Part shown: piece by piece, positions 53,459-62,295 of the stretch
How positions within the stretch are numbered: the stretch's first letter is position 1
Layout of the letters: every line of letters starts with the position of its first letter
DNA from: an uncultured Pelagibacteraceae bacterium
GTDB taxonomy: Bacteria > Pseudomonadota > Alphaproteobacteria > Pelagibacterales > AG-422-B15
Reading direction: 5' to 3'
NCBI GenBank assembly: GCA_902571005.1
Contig: CACGAG010000002.1
Span: forward strand, 1 to 64,000
DNA: 64,000 nt
The notes under the pieces: generated by a model
The model's database searches: none
Told to the model about the DNA's origin: nothing
Seen by the model: the letters and a program-made list of their open reading frames with translations, nothing else
Translations under genes and position numbers: made by a program

Positions 53459-54185
53459 TCGGTTTCTCGTTAAAATTTAAATAACTGATTTTATTAAGAT
53501 ATTTAAAGGGAAGGTAAATTAGTGAGAATATAATAACTGTTAACACAGCCAAATAAGGAATATGCATTGGAGGAGATGGAAATATATCCAAAAGTGTGTT
53601 CGCGGCAGGCGTAATCATTAAATACCAATAATTTACATCTTTAAAGAATTGCGAAATATAAATATTTAATCCATAAATTATAGGTAATAAGCAAATGGCA
53701 AACAAAAGAACTCGTAAAACTGACCACCAGGTTAATTGAACCTTCGTGCATACACAGGCATATATTACACCAAGCAGTAATAAACCATGGCCAAAATAAT
53801 AAGTAATATATTCTGCATCAGGAAATGAGAAATCCAAATCTGGTGTAATGATTGCAAGGAAATTTCCACTTAATCCAAAAAAATAACCTACTTCGAAAAA
53901 GAATTTAATATTTGTAAACACATATAACCCCATTGATATTGCGGCTATATGGCAAATGTGTAATGGCAATACGTCGTAAATAGAATGATCATAAAATATC
54001 ACTCGATAAAATGGTTTTATTATCTCATGAGAAATTAATATAAAACCAATTAACAAAAAAATTGATCTAGTTACATTTTTATTATTTATAAATCGAACAA
54101 AGAAAGGAAATAAAATTGAAATAGTCACAATTGTGAAAATTGTTGCCAAATGATGATAACCAAACAAAACAAATTGAGTCGCCAT
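53442..54185 (-). CDS. YwaF/TIGR02206-like integral membrane protein
   Basis: 247 aa, about seven helices. FGYHHLATIFTIV at the N-terminus and the conserved LPLHICHIAAISMGLYV (about residue 73), then YYFGHGLLLLGVIYA, fit the TIGR02206/YwaF membrane-protein family of unknown function. It lies between phoR (40-bp gap) and pstS, in the same orientation. Confidence 0.75.
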   Translation of the reverse strand: MATQFVLFGYHHLATIFTIVTISILFPFFVRFINNKNVTRSIFLLIGFILISHEIIKPFYRVIFYDHSIYDVLPLHICHIAAISMGLYVFTNIKFFFEVGYFFGLSGNFLAIITPDLDFSFPDAEYITYYFGHGLLLLGVIYACVCTKVQLTWWSVLRVLLFAICLLPIIYGLNIYISQFFKDVNYWYLMITPAANTLLDIFPSPPMHIPYLAVLTVIIFSLIYLPFKYLNKISYLNFNEKPTFIKM

Positions 54186-54225
54186 ATCTTATTTTAACCA
54201 AGATTTGTTAAACTATTATTGCACC

Positions 54226-55320
54226 TTATGAAATGGGTGCAATAGGCAATTCTACTGAAAATGTACTGCCTTGATTTATTTCACTTTTTATATCTAAATG
54301 TCCTCTGTGCTTATTTAAAATATGTTTAACTATGGTTAACCCTAAACCCGTTCCACCGATTTCTTTTGATCTTGCTGCATCTACACGGTAAAAACGTTCA
54401 GTTAATCTTGTTAGATGTTTTGGGTGAATGCCTTCGCTTTCATCTTTAACGCTGATTTTTGATACAAGTTGTGGAAATAGCTTTTTATTATCACTATGAT
54501 CAGTTTGCTTTTTGATTTTTTCTGCCAATATGTCTATTGAGCTGTTTAGTTTTCCATATTTAATCGAATTATCTATAATATTTGTAAAGACCTGTACCAA
54601 CTCATCTTCATTGCCCAATACAAATAAACCCTCACTAAGTTGATGGTTGACTCTTATTTTAATATTCTTTGTCAATGCGTATTCTTTTAGACTTTCCGCC
54701 ACATTATCTATTGTTTTCAATAAATTAACTTTTTTGGTTGGATGAATATGCTCATCAGACTCTATTTTAGATACGACAATTAAATCATCTATCAGTCTTT
54801 TCATGCGAATTGTTTCTTTATCCATAATACCAAGAAACTTAGACATAGATTTTTGATCATCTTTTGCTGGACCTCTTATAGTCTCCAAAAAACCCATGAT
54901 TGTAGCAAGTGGTGTTTTCAGCTCATGACTTACGTTTGCAATGAAAGAAGAGCGTACTCTTTCAATATTTTTTAAAGGAGTTATATTTTTCATGAGAATA
55001 ACATAATTGTCTCTTGTGTTAGTTAATTGGAGATGATTTTTCTCATAACTAATCTCCACATTGTAAAAATTTGTTGATCTAGGTGATAAACTTCCGTACT
55101 CACTATTATATTCAATTATTTCTGTTTCTTTATTTTTATATACATTTTCTAATGCCTCTAAAACTATCGGGCTTCTAATTAAGTTTGTTATATTTTGACC
55201 AGTATAATTATTTTCAAATAAATCTATTGAATGGGAATTTTGAAAAACAATTTTTTGATCGGAATCAAGAACGATGATTGCATCTTCTAGCTTATTAAGA
55301 ATAAAACTGATATTTTCCAT
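54226..55320 (-). CDS. phoR: Phosphate regulon sensor histidine kinase PhoR, no membrane segment
   Basis: 364 aa. A PAS domain (residues 5-115) is followed by HisKA with the phospho-acceptor His132 in IANVSHELKTPL and HATPase motifs IIDNSIKYG and GGTGLGLTIVKHIL. The N-terminal transmembrane helices normal for PhoR are missing, and the gene starts 3 bp after ppx, so none can lie upstream. It is probably a soluble kinase sensing Pst/PhoU state through protein contacts. Confidence 0.88.
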   Translation of the reverse strand: MENISFILNKLEDAIIVLDSDQKIVFQNSHSIDLFENNYTGQNITNLIRSPIVLEALENVYKNKETEIIEYNSEYGSLSPRSTNFYNVEISYEKNHLQLTNTRDNYVILMKNITPLKNIERVRSSFIANVSHELKTPLATIMGFLETIRGPAKDDQKSMSKFLGIMDKETIRMKRLIDDLIVVSKIESDEHIHPTKKVNLLKTIDNVAESLKEYALTKNIKIRVNHQLSEGLFVLGNEDELVQVFTNIIDNSIKYGKLNSSIDILAEKIKKQTDHSDNKKLFPQLVSKISVKDESEGIHPKHLTRLTERFYRVDAARSKEIGGTGLGLTIVKHILNKHRGHLDIKSEINQGSTFSVELPIAPIS

Positions 55321-55323
55321 TGA

Positions 55324-56817
55324 TCAAACAAATATAATCTTTTGTGATAATTTTTTGTGCTTTGAAAGCATTAAAATAAATTTATTAAATCTACTGTTTA
55401 AAAGTTCTGAATAGTTTTTTGGGATAGAAAATATCAAATTTGAATCTTTTACATAAATACTGATATTGCTGTAATTAAAATTAGATAATTTTCCAATTTC
55501 ATATACAATTCTTAAGAATAATCCAAGCTCAATACTGCTTAATAATTTATTTTTATTTACAACTTTTCTATAATCTTTTATCTCATTTAGATCTATTCCA
55601 TTGTGAAAAACATAAATAACAGTAGCGAGTGTAACTCTGTCAGAATGGCTAAACTTTAATATTTCTGATTTTAATATTTGTTTAAATACAAACAATCCCC
55701 TCTCGTCACGAGCTATACTGTCTCCCGTTGATAAATAACTTATAGAGGACACTCTTATTCTTTTATTTAAATAGGATTTTCTTTTAAAAAAATTATTTGT
55801 GAATAATTTAATATTCTCATAATTTACGGTGCTAGGATTTAATTCGTTAGAAATTGCAGCAACTTTTAATGATTGATATTCAAGCGGATCGCTATTTGAG
55901 CTTAAGTTTATTTTATTAGAAATGTAGCCTTCTCTGATAGCTGTGTATGAAATAACTACTTGCCTAGCAGAGGTCTTATTTATTATTTCCAACGCGACCT
56001 TGGCTGCGTATCGTATAAATGGTGTTTTATCTTTTGTAATTAATGAATATTGTAGCAAGTCCTTTTTTTTAAAATTTGAAACTTCTTCAAGCATCGATAC
56101 AAAGTTATCAAAATCAGGTTTGAAATGATGAATGACTTTGAGAGGATAGCTGTACTTATCAAAATATAATTTAACTAAAGCTCTCCACGTACCGCCCGTA
56201 AGGATTACCCTTTTAAACTTATTTTCATTAAGCCATTCAGTATTTTGTAGAGAGTTTTTGAATTTTTCTATTATTTTTCTATTTTTAGTTTTTGCTCTGT
56301 GAACACCTAGTGGCAAGGACAATGTATTCATTATTTCTTTCTTTTTAACTTCTGCGAGTTCTAAGCTGCCACCGCCGAGATCGGCAACGAGACCACTTGA
56401 TTTTTTTAGACCGACAATACATCCCATGGCAGAAAACTTTGCTTCTTCATTACCATTTAATACATGTATTTTCTTTTTAAAAATATTTTCTACATCAGCA
56501 ATAAATGCCTCTCTATTTTTAGCAACACGGACGGCTTCTGTTGCAAATATTTCATAATTTTTAATATTTGATGAGTCTATCAATTCCTTTATATAATAGA
56601 ACGCATTCATTGCTTTTTTTATGGAGTCTTTATTAAGCTTATTGTTTTTAATTAGATCTTTACCTAGCCCACATGAAATTTTTTTGTTAAAAATAGCTAT
56701 CTGATTAAACCTAAAGTTTTCAAAAATTTGAAAACGAACTGTGTCAGAGCCAATATCAATTATTGCAATGCGTTCGTCTTTAAAAAATAATTTTTTTTTG
56801 GGAATTAAATTATTCAT
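55324..56817 (-). CDS. ppx: Exopolyphosphatase / guanosine pentaphosphate phosphohydrolase (Ppx/GppA)
   Basis: 497 aa. ASKHA-fold ATPase-like motifs: IAIIDIGSDTVRFQIF (about residue 17), EIFATEAVRVAKNR, VLNGNEEAKFSAMG, LVADLGGGSLELAEV. The C-terminal half is an HD-like helical domain (FSHSDRVTLATVIYVFHNG). It degrades polyphosphate or (p)ppGpp-type substrates. It overlaps ppk by 8 bp, the usual polyP synthesis/degradation pair. Confidence 0.9.
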   Translation of the reverse strand: MNNLIPKKKLFFKDERIAIIDIGSDTVRFQIFENFRFNQIAIFNKKISCGLGKDLIKNNKLNKDSIKKAMNAFYYIKELIDSSNIKNYEIFATEAVRVAKNREAFIADVENIFKKKIHVLNGNEEAKFSAMGCIVGLKKSSGLVADLGGGSLELAEVKKKEIMNTLSLPLGVHRAKTKNRKIIEKFKNSLQNTEWLNENKFKRVILTGGTWRALVKLYFDKYSYPLKVIHHFKPDFDNFVSMLEEVSNFKKKDLLQYSLITKDKTPFIRYAAKVALEIINKTSARQVVISYTAIREGYISNKINLSSNSDPLEYQSLKVAAISNELNPSTVNYENIKLFTNNFFKRKSYLNKRIRVSSISYLSTGDSIARDERGLFVFKQILKSEILKFSHSDRVTLATVIYVFHNGIDLNEIKDYRKVVNKNKLLSSIELGLFLRIVYEIGKLSNFNYSNISIYVKDSNLIFSIPKNYSELLNSRFNKFILMLSKHKKLSQKIIFV

Positions 56818-58939
56818 AATGCATCAGAGAGAGTAGTTTCTTAGGCTTTCTATTTCCTTTTAATTTTCCTCTACCTGACAAACTTGGATTTGACATGAAG
56901 TATTTATGTGCATTAAACGTCTTACCTTTTTGTTTAACTCTTTTGTATGTGCCATCATCGTTCATTATCCACGTTTGCTCATTATCTAGAAAATTGGCAA
57001 CCATTATTTGATTCAATATTTGCTCATGGACAGTGGAGTTCTTTATGGGGGTTAATATTTCAACTCTTCTATCCAGATTTCTAGGCATAAGATCAGCTGA
57101 TCCAATTAAAACGGTGTTGTTTTTTGATGGTATATTAGATTCGTTTGCAAAACAGAAGATTCTAGCATGCTCTAAATACCGGCCAATGATACTTTTAACA
57201 ACAATATTTTCAGAAAGTTTTTTAACTCCTGGTCTTAAGCAGCAAATTCCTCTAATGAACAATTCAATTTTTACTCCCGCTGCAGAAGCCTCATAAAGCT
57301 TGGAGATCATTTGAGGGTCAACCAAAGAGTTCATTTTAAGCCAGATACCAGATGGTTTACTTTTCTTTGCATTTTTAATTTCATTATCAATCATTGCATT
57401 AATTTGATTTCGCATTGCGGGTGGAGAGAGCACTATATCATTTAATTTCATTGGAGAAGCATACCCAGTCATGTAATTAAAGATTCTCTCAATGTCTTTG
57501 CAGATTTTTTCATCTGCCGTAAATAATGACAGGTCTTCATAAGTTTTAGCATTTTTTGGATGATAGTTTCCTGTGCCTACATGTACATAGCTTTTTAATT
57601 TGCCTGCTTCTCTTCTGATAATTAGACTTGCCTTTGCATGCGTCTTCAATTGAGCGAAACCATATACAATTTGAACTCCTGATTTCTCCATTTGATTGGC
57701 AAGAGCTAAATTAGATTCCTCATCAAATCTTGCTTTGATTTCAACAACAGCTGTAACACTCTTGCCGTTATCTGCTGCTTTTGTAAGGGCTTTTATAATA
57801 GGACTATCAGCAGTGGTTCTGTAAATCGTTTGTTTAATAGCTACTACTTTTGGATCTATAGCAGCCTGATTTAAATAATCAACTACAACATCAAAAGTTT
57901 CATATGGATGATGGACAACAAAATCTTTTGATCTGATGGCAGCAAAACAATTATTATCAAATTGCTTTAACCTTTCAACAGGTCTTGATATGAATTTTTT
58001 AAATTTTAATTTTGGTCTATTTAAATTATGAATCTGCGATAAATCTTGTAAACCAACATGCTTTGATAGAGCAATGACTTGCGCATCTTTAAGATTCAAA
58101 TTTTTTTTTAAAAAGTTTTTCTTTTTAGATGATATGTTTTTTAAAACTTCTAGCCTTACTATTTCCCCTCTTTTTCTTTTTGTTAAAGCTTTTTCAAAAT
58201 ATTTAATAACATCTTCATCATCCTCATATTCGTAATCGATATCACTGTCTCTTATAACTCTGAATATTGCACTATCCAACAATTTAGAATTTGGGAATAG
58301 ATCTTTAAAAAAATATCTAATAATATCTTCAACAAATAAATAGTATTCTTTTTTACCTTCTTGAATAAACACAAGTCTGTTTAATGCTCGCGGAACAATG
58401 ATTACCGAATTAAACGGTTTATTTGAACCTCCTGCCACTAAACTCAATGAAATACACAGTCCTTCATTTGGAATAAATGGAAATGGATGCACTGGGTCAA
58501 TTGAAATTGGCGTTAATATAGGCAGTATTTCTTCATTAAAAAGTTTCTTTAGATTTTTTCTCAATCTTATATTTAATTTATTAGGCGTAATATGAATTAT
58601 TTTTTCTGCATTTAATTCTCTAACAAGCTTTCTAAAAGAAACATCCTGACTCTTAAATATTTTTGCAGATGCATTTTGTGCTGCTTTTAATTGCTGATGT
58701 CCAGTCATGCCGTCATGGCTTATTTTGTTTGGATTATTTTCTATTTCATCCAAAAGACTTGGTATTCTTACCATATAAAATTCGTCCAGATTACTTGCAG
58801 AAATTGAGAGAAAATTAACTCTTTCGATTAACGGCACTTTAGCATCATTAGCCTCATCTAAAACTCTTTGGTTAAAAAGAAGCCATGATAATTCTCTGTT
58901 TAAGAACTTATTGTCTGAATTTGTATTTTTTCTTATCAT
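56810..58939 (-). CDS. ppk: Polyphosphate kinase 1
   Basis: 709 aa from ATG 58939 (MIRKNTNSDNKFLNRELSWL); the track start at 59047 runs through sixA. Canonical PPK1: NRELSWLLFNQRVL near the N-terminus, HPFPFIPNEG, HHPYETFDVVVDYL, and the autophosphorylated histidine region LKTHAKASLI, then YVHVGTGNYHPKNAKTYEDL. It makes long-chain polyphosphate reversibly from ATP. Divergent from sixA with only 10 bp between start codons. Confidence 0.95.
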   Translation of the reverse strand: MIRKNTNSDNKFLNRELSWLLFNQRVLDEANDAKVPLIERVNFLSISASNLDEFYMVRIPSLLDEIENNPNKISHDGMTGHQQLKAAQNASAKIFKSQDVSFRKLVRELNAEKIIHITPNKLNIRLRKNLKKLFNEEILPILTPISIDPVHPFPFIPNEGLCISLSLVAGGSNKPFNSVIIVPRALNRLVFIQEGKKEYYLFVEDIIRYFFKDLFPNSKLLDSAIFRVIRDSDIDYEYEDDEDVIKYFEKALTKRKRGEIVRLEVLKNISSKKKNFLKKNLNLKDAQVIALSKHVGLQDLSQIHNLNRPKLKFKKFISRPVERLKQFDNNCFAAIRSKDFVVHHPYETFDVVVDYLNQAAIDPKVVAIKQTIYRTTADSPIIKALTKAADNGKSVTAVVEIKARFDEESNLALANQMEKSGVQIVYGFAQLKTHAKASLIIRREAGKLKSYVHVGTGNYHPKNAKTYEDLSLFTADEKICKDIERIFNYMTGYASPMKLNDIVLSPPAMRNQINAMIDNEIKNAKKSKPSGIWLKMNSLVDPQMISKLYEASAAGVKIELFIRGICCLRPGVKKLSENIVVKSIIGRYLEHARIFCFANESNIPSKNNTVLIGSADLMPRNLDRRVEILTPIKNSTVHEQILNQIMVANFLDNEQTWIMNDDGTYKRVKQKGKTFNAHKYFMSNPSLSGRGKLKGNRKPKKLLSLMHYE

Positions 58940-58949
58940 TATTAAAGTG

Positions 58950-59465
58950 ATGAAGCATTTATATCTATTGAGACACGCTAAATCAAGTTGGGATGATCCT
59001 AGTTTAACTGATTTTGAGAGACCTCTTTCAAAAAGAGGAAAAAACAATTGTAATAAAATTGAAACATTTCTTTCACAAAAAAAAATAATACCTGATATTT
59101 CCTATGTTTCATCTGCAAGAAGAACTGTCGACACATTTAATTTAGTTCTTGGAAAAACACTAAGGACAAGCTCGAAGGTTGTTTTTAGCAAGAAATTATA
59201 TTTATGTGACGAAATCTACCTTTTTGACTTAATCAAAAACACTGAAAATAATTATTCAAATCTTTTAATTGTTAATCATGAACCAACAATTCGAAATTTA
59301 ACAATTGATTTAAGTGCGCCCTCTCAAGATGAGAAATATTTAAATATTAAAAATAAATTTCCTACAGGAAGTCTTGCAATACTCAAATCTGATTTAAAAG
59401 ATTGGAGTGAATTAAAATATAATTCATTTAAAGTTACAGATTTTGTTCGACCTAGATTCTTATAG
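58950..59465 (+). CDS. sixA: SixA-type histidine phosphatase
   Basis: 171 aa from ATG 58950 (MKHLYLLRHAKSSWDD); the track start lies inside ppk. The RHG-type motif is RHA at residues 8-10, followed by DFERPLSKRGKNN, VSSARRTVDTF and VNHEPTIRNL (second catalytic His). Family members remove phosphate from phosphohistidine proteins such as ArcB or PTS components. It stands between ppk and the DUF3576 gene. Confidence 0.87.
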   Translation: MKHLYLLRHAKSSWDDPSLTDFERPLSKRGKNNCNKIETFLSQKKIIPDISYVSSARRTVDTFNLVLGKTLRTSSKVVFSKKLYLCDEIYLFDLIKNTENNYSNLLIVNHEPTIRNLTIDLSAPSQDEKYLNIKNKFPTGSLAILKSDLKDWSELKYNSFKVTDFVRPRFL

Positions 59466-59466
59466 A

Positions 59467-59967
59467 TTATATTGATGCAGCGTAATCAATTATGCTATTT
59501 TGAATTTTTATTAATACATCGTTATCGGAGGTTGATTTTATCCAATTATTATTTTTTAATTCTTGAATGAATATTCTTATGTCTAAGGAATCTGCTGTTA
59601 AATCATCACCAACAATATAAACATCAATTTTAATGCGGCTGTTTATATCTTTTTCAATTGAAAACCAATCAGTCAATATAAAGTAGTCTTCTTTGTTGGC
59701 TTCCAACACCGGCATGAATGACAACTTTGCAAGTGAAGCCTTCCATAGCTTTTCTTTATTATTAATTAAATTGTCATTGTTGATTGAGAGTGATTTACTT
59801 ATTTCATCGTTTATCCATTTATTAAGGCTTATCCCCCTTGAGTTAGGATCTGCTGCGTCTTCTCCTCTTATATGGCCAGAGTCTGCCCTTTCTATGCTTA
59901 ATGGAAGTTGAGCGCAGTTAGTGAGAGTGACTAAAATAAAAATGAAAAAAAAATATGCTTTCATCAC
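59467..59967 (-). CDS. DUF3576 family lipoprotein
   Basis: 166 aa. Lipobox-like signal (VTLTNCAQ) and the DUF3576 pattern: ISLNKWINDE, EKLWKASLAKLSFMPV, ILTDWFSI and IKIDVYIVGDDLTADSLDIRIF. This is a conserved alphaproteobacterial outer-membrane lipoprotein of unknown function. It is convergent with sixA (stops abut) and has a Pho box 9 bp upstream of its start. Confidence 0.8.
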   Translation of the reverse strand: MMKAYFFFIFILVTLTNCAQLPLSIERADSGHIRGEDAADPNSRGISLNKWINDEISKSLSINNDNLINNKEKLWKASLAKLSFMPVLEANKEDYFILTDWFSIEKDINSRIKIDVYIVGDDLTADSLDIRIFIQELKNNNWIKSTSDNDVLIKIQNSIIDYAASI

Positions 59968-59975
59968 TTATTAAT

Positions 59976-59993
59976 ATTACAAGATTGTTACAT
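59976..59993 (-). promoter_or_regulatory. Pho box upstream of the DUF3576 gene
   Basis: On the minus strand ATGTAAC-AATC-TTGTAAT, with the exact 7-4-7 geometry and the same half-sites as the pstS array. It lies very close to the start codon, so it may overlap the transcription start. Confidence 0.55.
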
Positions 59994-60003
59994 ATTTATT
60001 AAA

Positions 60004-60036
60004 ATAACCAGAGTGCATTATTTGCACTCTGGTTAT
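60004..60036 (-). terminator. Strong hairpin terminator of the porin gene
   Basis: ATAACCAGAGTGCA and TGCACTCTGGTTAT form a perfect 14-bp stem with a 5-nt loop, 37 bp after the porin stop. On the minus strand it is followed by TTTTAAT, a short T-run. It may also stabilise the abundant porin mRNA. Confidence 0.78.
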
Positions 60037-60073
60037 CATGATCAATTAACTTGAAAGGATTAAAAAAAGTTAA

Positions 60074-61006
60074 TTAAAAGCCAATTTTGTAGCCAATGAA
60101 GAAGTTTTCAACATCCTCATTTGAACCCACAGAAGCAACATGATATTCAAGTGATGCTTTTACGCCTCCACCGAATGACTTTTGCAAGGAAGCAATAGAG
60201 CCATCGTCATCAGCCGTTGCGCCAGGATTATCTACATCAAAATACTCGTATTGAAAAGTTGCACCCAATCCAGGAATCTTTGGCGTTTTCACACCTACTA
60301 CTGTATAGCTGTCACCGCTATCTGAATCGTATAGACCATAACCAATCGTGTAACCTGCAAGTTTAGGTGCTTTAATACCAATCATATAGTTTTCATCCCC
60401 AGTTCTAGAGTCCGTATTGCCTTCATCGACAATGCCTCCTTTGACTGAAAAACCGGCGATCTTTCCAGATATTGAATAAGCCATTGTGTCGTCATAACCA
60501 GCCGTTGTTCCAAATCCGATACCCGCTTTAACAGTAAATCCATTTATCTTAGGTGATGTGTAGACAATTTGGTTGCTATCATCAAAACCTGCTGCACCAG
60601 TAACGCCATCACCATCTTCATAATCAGCGCTTAGGCCTTGAGGTAATTTTCTAGAGCTTGCAAATGATGATTTTACAGGATGGCTATCCATACTATCAAC
60701 GGGGCCGCCTGAGAGACCATTACCAAAAGAAACTGTGCCCATGTCAGAAATGAATGAAATATCAAAATCACCACCTCCACCAGACTCGTAAGCCATGACA
60801 CCTTCTATACCTATACCATTGTCTAATGTATCTGTATAAGTCACGTATGCTGATTCTGTTATTGATATTCTTTCCTGAGACGCGTAAGAATCTCCAGATC
60901 CCCACAAGCCATTAAAAGTACCGCCAACAGTTACATCTGCTTGCGCACTTGAAAGAGCCATTATACTAGCAAGTGCAGTCGTCGCACTTAAGATTTTGTT
61001 GTTCAT
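60074..61006 (-). CDS. Outer-membrane porin
   Basis: 310 aa. Signal peptide cleaved near SSAQA-D, then repeating amphipathic beta-strands (VTVGGTFNGLWG, GTVSFGNGLSGG, YTIGYGLYDSDSG) and a terminal phenylalanine (FFIGYKIGF), as required for BAM assembly. It is acidic in loops, and strands carry KAPKL/KTPKI repeats. Length fits a 16-strand trimeric porin. Two Pho-box clusters upstream suggest a phosphate-starvation porin, functionally like PhoE/OprP, although not identifiable as either. Confidence 0.85.
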   Translation of the reverse strand: MNNKILSATTALASIMALSSAQADVTVGGTFNGLWGSGDSYASQERISITESAYVTYTDTLDNGIGIEGVMAYESGGGGDFDISFISDMGTVSFGNGLSGGPVDSMDSHPVKSSFASSRKLPQGLSADYEDGDGVTGAAGFDDSNQIVYTSPKINGFTVKAGIGFGTTAGYDDTMAYSISGKIAGFSVKGGIVDEGNTDSRTGDENYMIGIKAPKLAGYTIGYGLYDSDSGDSYTVVGVKTPKIPGLGATFQYEYFDVDNPGATADDDGSIASLQKSFGGGVKASLEYHVASVGSNEDVENFFIGYKIGF

Positions 61007-61085
61007 ATATCACTCCATTAATTAATTAATGAGTGAAGTCATACATGAGATTTCATAAAATTTTAGTTAAGTAAATATTAACAAT

Positions 61086-61114
61086 TATTAAGGTCTATTA
61101 AAATTTTGTTACAG
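61086..61114 (-). promoter_or_regulatory. Pho-box array 1 upstream of the porin
   Basis: Minus strand: CTGTAAC-AAAA-TTTTAAT-AGAC-CTTAATA, exact 11-bp period, 80 bp before the porin ATG. CTGTAAC-AAAA-TTTTAAT is nearly the same as the plcP-side array (CTGTCAT-AAAA-TTTTAAT). Confidence 0.75.
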
Positions 61115-61127
61115 CTAAATTAATATT

Positions 61128-61156
61128 ATTTCAATTTTGTTAAGATTATATAACAG
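61128..61156 (-). promoter_or_regulatory. Pho-box array 2 upstream of the porin
   Basis: Minus strand: CTGTTAT-ATAA-TCTTAAC-AAAA-TTGAAAT, again with an 11-bp period, just upstream of array 1. The rest of the 281-bp gap 61007-61287 is very AT-rich with nothing else recognised. Confidence 0.6.
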
Positions 61157-61287
61157 TTTATTTTTTTATATGTTTAAAAGTGTTTTTTTTATTTCAAAAT
61201 TATTTAAATATAATTTCTTATTATTAATTTTTTATTTAAAATTTATTAAGATGAATACTGTATAAAAAAATTTTTCTTCAAGTGTTG

Positions 61288-62295
61288 TTATTTTGCAACG
61301 CGTGATACAGTTTGATGTGACAAAAACAGCTTAGAAACCTCCTGCCAATCAAACTTTTTACTATAATTTATACAATCTGTACGACTCACTTTTCTCGCCT
61401 TATCAATTGAATTAATTAAATTATGATCAAGACAATTATGTTTAAAATTATCAAAAACATCAATTGGACCTGGAACAGGATATGCGGCCACAGGAAGTCC
61501 ACTGGCGAGAGCCTCGATCATGACCATTCCAAACGTATCTGTTTTACTTGGAAATACAAAGATATCTGAAGATGCATAGTACTGGGCCAGTTCATTTCCT
61601 TTCTTCGCTCCTACAAAAACTGCATCAGTATATTTTTTTTCTAATTTTTTCTTAGAGGGTCCATCACCTACAAGTAGTTTTGTGCCTTTTAAATTTAATT
61701 TAAGAAAATCTTCTAATGATTTTTCCTTAGATATTCTTCCTACATATAAATAAATTGGTTTTTCTAAATTGAGATCAATCTTGTTCTTCGGATTAAAAGC
61801 TTTTATATCAACGCCCCTGGACCATTTAACTGTCCTTTTAATTCCATGTGAATTAAGTTCATCTATAATTGAATTAGAGGATACCATTACTGCGCTAGAA
61901 TTTTTGTGAAACCATTTCAAAATTTTATATGTAAAAGATACAGGTATCTTAGCCATCGTGTTTATATATTCAGGAAATTTTGTACAATACGAGGTTGTAA
62001 ACGCATAATTATTCTTTGAACAATAATTCCTAACCGCTAAGCCAATAGGTCCCTCTGTAGCAACGTGTATAAAGTCAGGCTTAAACTTCTCAATGATCAC
62101 GCCAATTTTGAACCAATGATTAATCGCAAGTTTTATTTCAGGATAAATAATCAGTGGAATTGTAATAAATTTATCTGGAGTTATATACCTAACCTCATGT
62201 CCTTGACTTGTAAGTTCATCACCAAGTGTTTGATAAGTTCTAACAACACCATTTATTTGAGGGAGCCATGCGTCTGATGCGATGAGTATTTTCAA
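61288..62295 (-). CDS. Glycosyltransferase family 4 (Agt-like glycolipid synthase)
   Basis: 335 aa GT-B enzyme. N-terminal DAWLPQINGVVRTYQTLGDEL, then HVATEGPIGLAVRNY, the nucleotide-sugar side YVGRISKEKSLEDF, LLVGDGPSKKKLE, and the EX7E region FGMVMIEALASGLPVAAYPV. It adjoins the metallophosphoesterase gene with no spacer. This pairing matches the PlcP-Agt operon that replaces phospholipids by glycosyl-diacylglycerols in P-starved marine heterotrophs. SqdX/MgtA-like mannosyl or glucuronosyl transfer is possible. Confidence 0.85.
   Translation of the reverse strand: MKILIASDAWLPQINGVVRTYQTLGDELTSQGHEVRYITPDKFITIPLIIYPEIKLAINHWFKIGVIIEKFKPDFIHVATEGPIGLAVRNYCSKNNYAFTTSYCTKFPEYINTMAKIPVSFTYKILKWFHKNSSAVMVSSNSIIDELNSHGIKRTVKWSRGVDIKAFNPKNKIDLNLEKPIYLYVGRISKEKSLEDFLKLNLKGTKLLVGDGPSKKKLEKKYTDAVFVGAKKGNELAQYYASSDIFVFPSKTDTFGMVMIEALASGLPVAAYPVPGPIDVFDNFKHNCLDHNLINSIDKARKVSRTDCINYSKKFDWQEVSKLFLSHQTVSRVAK

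Noticed and set aside
58911-59047. Long overlapping starts of ppk (59047) and sixA (58911) in the ORF track
   Set aside because: Family alignment by eye places the real starts at 58939 and 58950; the extra residues are antisense read-through of each other.
61007-61287. CRISPR-like or satellite array suggested by the recurring TTTTAAT/TTGTAAT units here and elsewhere
   Set aside because: The units are 7 bp, degenerate, occur in groups of two to five at an 11-bp period, and always precede phosphorus genes, which fits PhoB sites and not CRISPR or satellite DNA.
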